NCBI GenBank assembly: GCA_002914845.1
Contig: JXTC01000106.1
Coordinates: forward strand, 619,747 to 683,746
DNA from: Trema orientale
Taxonomy: Eukaryota; Streptophyta; Magnoliopsida; Rosales; Cannabaceae
Reading direction: 5' to 3'
DNA length: 64,000 nt
In this document: positions 60,028 to 64,000 of the stretch, in pieces
How positions within the stretch are numbered: the first letter of the stretch is position 1
Layout: every line of letters starts with the position of its first letter
Notes under the pieces: model-generated
Seen by the model: only the letters and a program-made list of their open reading frames with translations
What the model was told of the DNA's origin: nothing
Database searches by the model: none
Made by a program: the position numbers and the translations under genes

Positions 60028-61766
60028 AGTACTATGACCAATAAGCAGTCGGATACAATCGACATTTACTTCGAGGTTGGTGCCCAATTTTTTACGGTAA
60101 AAACAGATGATTTAAATATCGTGCTTGCCACTTGGGCACCGCCATGGAAGCAAAATTCTTATTTAGTCATAAATATCAAATAGGATCCATAATCCACCAA
60201 TAAAAACAATAAAATTTCAGTTTGCGGTTCATAGTGGCCATCTTGTGTGAATCACGTTAGATGCATTGTCGGAGACATATAGTTGCATTTTTACGTTCAA
60301 CAACCTAGAAATATCATTTATATACGTATATATATATATATACACGATCCTAAGGTATTTTTTAAATTTTTTTTAATTGTTATGATAATTTGAGTCCTTA
60401 GAAAAAAAAATACACACATATTATTTAATGTTTTTTCACTTTCTATTTTCATATGATGAAAAGATGTGTAAAATGAATTTTAATAATTAGATAAAATAAT
60501 ATTTATAAATAGTTTTTTTATTTAAAGAAACTAATGAATCCGTATATATATATATATGATCCTCGATCTTTTTGTAATATCGGCCAAAAGAGCTGGTTAG
60601 TTTAATTATTATACACAAATATTCCACAAAACATACTGAGAGTAACTATATTAATTGATATATGTGCTGAACAAAAACTAATTTTGGCAATATCATATTC
60701 TCATATGCAGCACGATGGAAGAATCTATTGTCGGACATAGTTGACTTGCGTTACAATTAATATATTAATTAATTGCCAACCCAATTAATATATTAATAAA
60801 TCACCAACCAAGCCTGGTAAACTTACGTTTGTACATAGCTAATTCGTAGCTTTCTTTTATTTTTCAGGATTAAAGTCATGGTTAGTTGTTGAACTTTCTT
60901 ATTATCTCTCTAAATATGGTCCTGAACCTTTTTTTTTTTTTTTTGCGCCACGCCACCAATGGTCCGTAAAATCCTGCAACGTAAATGAATTAAGCCCCTA
61001 AAAATTGTACAACTTGTAGAGTTTGTACACAAAGTCTTTTTCAGATAAAATTGTACACAAAGTCTTTTTTTTCTTTAGTGACATATTGATACCGGCCCTT
61101 TGTTATAAAAATTGTACAACTTGTAGCCCCTAAACTTTTTTTTAGATAAAATAAAAATAGTTCTTGAACTTTTTGGCCGGTAAAACAAATAGTTGAAAAA
61201 GAGTTTTTTTTTTTTTTTTGGTTGATAAAATTGAAAAAGAGTTTTCGATTAATGATTGAGAAACATTAAGTCATCAACTACAAGTCTACAACTCAAAAAT
61301 CCTTCTTTTTTTTGGCAGAAATATTGTAAATTTGAGCTATATAATAGTAAAAAAAAAAAAAAAAAAAATTAACCTGAAAGAAAAGAAAAAAAAAAACAAT
61401 AATGGTTACTTAAGATCTCTTCTTCGATTTTGTTTAATAAATTTTTTCCCCTAACAAAAACATTGGCACAAACAAAGGTAAAGTTTTGACAATGTGCAAC
61501 TCAATTAATGCATGTAATCCTTTATTACCAAGAGCAATAAAATTGAAAGAGAAGCAGCCTATATATGCAGCCATGTTTGGCCACCATCATTGGTCTTCTT
61601 TCTTTTAGGTAAAGCTAATTATTATTTTTTCTAATCAATCTATAGATCAATCTATAGATCACATATAATAATTCTCAACTAACGTCCAGTTTATTCTGCG
61701 TTTTAATATGTACTAAATACTCTATGGTTACCTGATTGGAGAAGTACTCTGCTGCTCATTGCACAG
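60028..61766. other. Intergenic right of Copia-1
   Basis: AT-rich, with (TA)n runs near 60325 and 60543, several T- and A-runs, and no gene recognised. It starts with the second copy of the AGTAC target duplication. Confidence 0.55.
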
Positions 61767-61858
61767 ATTAAACTTTCCACAAAATCCAGCTCGAAGAACT
61801 TGGCGGAATCCATGAACAAAGACTTGAAATCCGGAGATAAAGTTACAAATGATGTATA
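61767..61858 (+). pseudogene. Diverged copy of the last PDIL exon
   Basis: ATTAAACTTTCCACAAAATC and the following 65 bases match exon 12 of PDIL (IKLSTKSS, then K-LA-S-NK-LK-DKV). About 30 bases of the preceding intron, with its AG, also match (CTGATT...CTGCTGCTC). The retained intron sequence shows it came by DNA duplication, not from mRNA. The end no longer encodes KDEL. No other PDIL exon is nearby. Confidence 0.85.
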
Positions 61859-62136
61859 TCTTTGATCTATCACAATACTATATAATAAAAAAAAAAAATG
61901 AAACACAGCAATCTGAAGGGCATTTTGGAGAAACAGTATACGAAGGTATCTCAACCGTTAATTTGTTACTCATTCTATTACTATATTTAATCCAATATTT
62001 AATAACTAGTATAATTAGAAGTCAAGTTATACAAATGTATCACATCTAAGATTCTAAATGTGAGAAATTAGAAATTGAAAGCTCGGAGAATTACAATGTT
62101 TAAGCAAAGAATAACTCGAGAGTTTAACAATGAGGC
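61859..62136. other. Spacer between PDIL fragment and TauE-B
   Basis: About 280 bp of AT-rich DNA, holding the TauE-B 3' UTR. The last part (AGAGTTTAACAATGAGGCTC) resembles the sequence after the TauE-A stop. Confidence 0.5.
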
Positions 62137-63911
62137 TCAATATTTGCAGATATTTTCGAATCCCATGTACTCCTTATGCTTAATTTTCTCAATCGTGTGA
62201 GCTATGCCAACCCCACCTGTTCAAAAACCAAGGAAAAAAAATCCATGATTGTTTAAGGAAGAAAATGCTATAGAAAATAAAAAGTCAAAAGTCAAAAGAT
62301 GGCACATACACTTAATTTAACATGAAAGCAAAGCAGATGGACTTATTTAATATATGTATACATATATATATACACACACGTTTGTATACATATATATGTC
62401 CGTATATTGATGATGGATATATACCTAGTGTTATTGCACTTATGAAGATCATCGAGGACAAAATGAAGATAATCAGTGACGCTCTTCCTAATATACGGAT
62501 CACCTTTCCGACCACATGTTGCCCCACAAGAGCAGAAAATATGGCCACACCAGCAAAGTAGAGAGCTGTTAAACAAATTGAAAAATCATAAACTCGTCAA
62601 AATCTGATATTTAGCTGGCTAGAACTTGTTTGGTAACATTTATGTATGGTGTTTTTTTTTTTTTTTTGAAAGTAAAATATATGAAGATGATTTTTCAAAC
62701 AACATAATATTGAGGATATCTTCGCCATTCTTTATTGCAGCTAAAGTGTAAGCTCAACACCTTTTGTCACATTCTTAAACAAAAAAAAAAAAAAAAAAGT
62801 AAAAAGGAAAATCACCATAAGGAACTGGAAACCGTCTTAGAAGGTAGTATTCTACTACGGACATGGACGAGGAAAATGCCATAACAAGGGTTGCCGTGGC
62901 ACTTGACACCTACATGAACAAATTTGCAATAAATTTAAAACTTTGGATGGGAAAAGTAAATTATTAATTACTTCCTAAATAAAAGGATGCTTTATAGGAA
63001 TTGTACAACAGAATGAGAGAATTAAACAGAGTACTTCTAGTTTTAGCTGAATCCGTTGTAAAACTGAAATGGATATTAATTTGGTATATGAATTATGAAA
63101 TGGACCTGAGGAGGGATTCCCAGCTCAAGAAAAAGAGGCCCCATTATGAAGCCTCCCCCAAGACCAAGTAATCCACCAACCATTCCAGCTAGTATTCCAA
63201 AAGCACAGCAAACAATTAGCCTTTTCACTCTCCATACTGTAATTACTTCTCCCTTTGATGCAATCACTCTCTTTCCTTTGTAGAGGCTAACCGCTTCAAA
63301 CAAAGTTACTCCGACCGTTACTGGAATCTGAAAGATGAATTTGATTAAAGAAAATTAAAATTAAGTAATGCTACATATCTTGACACAATATTTACGGACA
63401 AAAAAAAAGAAATAACTTAACTGATGTAACAACATATAACTTATTAAAATTTAGTGTATATCTTTGTTTAATTCCACTCATAAACTGCCACTAAGAAGTC
63501 ACATTATTCAAGTTGTAAATCTAGAAAGAAATGTTACGAGGTTTAGCATTTTCCATAAAAGAATTAGAATTAGCATTTTAATGAATGTGTTCAACATATA
63601 TGTTTATCACTGATATAAGTGGGAAAGAAGAATACCTGCAAGAAATTTAGTACCCAATATAGTATTGAACAATTTGTTGTGTGGTTCTGTGACAAGGAAC
63701 AAGTCTCATTATTAGTCATACACTTCTTAATGCATGCATAGAATGTGACAAGGGACAAGTCTCATTAGTCACACTTCTTAATGCATAGAAGAAAACAATT
63801 GAGCTTTTGTGGTAGATATAGGACCTTAGCAATTTGCAGGCCAAGTATTATGATCCAAACGGCAACAAGAAGTCCTAGTTCCTTCCAATATATATTCTTC
63901 AAGATAGGAAC
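62137..63911 (-). CDS. TauE/SafE family membrane protein, copy B (3' half; continues past the window)
   Basis: Six exons are visible: 63825-63911, 63636-63686, 63106-63327, 62816-62909, 62425-62565, 62137-62216. Each has exactly the length and phase of exons 7-12 of copy A, with GT-AG sites and an intact stop. They encode the second TauE half ([31 protein letters not shown]). By eye 33 of about 225 residues differ from copy A (about 85% identity), so the duplication is not recent. In the last exon the usual Gly-Gly is kept, unlike copy A. The remaining exons must lie beyond 64000; the last bases match the intron next to exon 6 of copy A. The visible part looks functional. Confidence 0.9.
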
Positions 63912-64000
63912 CTGTTGTACGTATAAGTGTCAACTTTTAAGTTAAAGTAAAAACTCAGTCCCTCAAACTATGTGACAAAAGGACTCAAAGACATTCAAGG

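Overview
This window is nuclear DNA of a flowering plant, almost certainly a eudicot. The evidence is short GT-AG introns in AT-rich DNA, a plant-type initiator tRNA-Met gene, plant-specific protein families, and nested LTR retrotransposons of plant Ty3/Gypsy (Tat-like) and Ty1/Copia type. I cannot name the species from the sequence alone. All gene models below were built by hand from conserved protein blocks and splice sites. The reading phases close without remainder in every full model.

The left 19 kb is gene-dense. In order it holds: a hydroxyphenylpyruvate/hydroxypyruvate reductase (HPR2/HPPR type, +); an LC8-type dynein light chain (-), whose first splice donor lies in a CT microsatellite; a 10-exon La protein (-); an initiator tRNA-Met (+) with a decayed partial copy about 0.7 kb away; a membrane-anchored LEA_2/NDR1-like protein (+); and a 12-exon protein disulfide isomerase of the PDIL1-5/1-6 type (+) ending in KDEL. 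These are ordinary single genes and do not form an operon.

From 19.5 to 33.9 kb lies a repeat block. It has a 10.2 kb broken Tat-like Gypsy element with both LTRs, then a 2.1 kb foldback (inverted-repeat) structure that carries a nested Mutator-like MITE with a perfect 9-bp target duplication, then AT-rich filler and a (TA)32 microsatellite.

Two TauE/SafE membrane-protein genes on the minus strand, copy A (34.0-38.1 kb, complete) and copy B (62.1 kb to beyond the right edge, last six exons visible), are about 85% identical in protein. They are separated by a 20.7 kb Copia element that is itself a nest. Copia-1 has a perfect AGTAC target duplication. It contains a truncated Copia-3, which contains a complete-length Copia-2 and a 2.9 kb solo LTR. 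A hAT-like MITE with a 49-bp minisatellite sits in the right LTR of Copia-1.

A diverged copy of the last PDIL exon lies about 290 bp from the 3' end of TauE-B. This suggests that the PDIL 3' end and TauE were once close convergent neighbours, that the pair was duplicated, and that transposons later pushed PDIL and TauE-A 15 kb apart. That reconstruction, the microsatellite splice site, the bipartite GC-rich/AT-rich leader of the Copia family and the antisense reading frames of the Gypsy element are the main points worth a second look. I saw no convincing new enzymatic or defence system.
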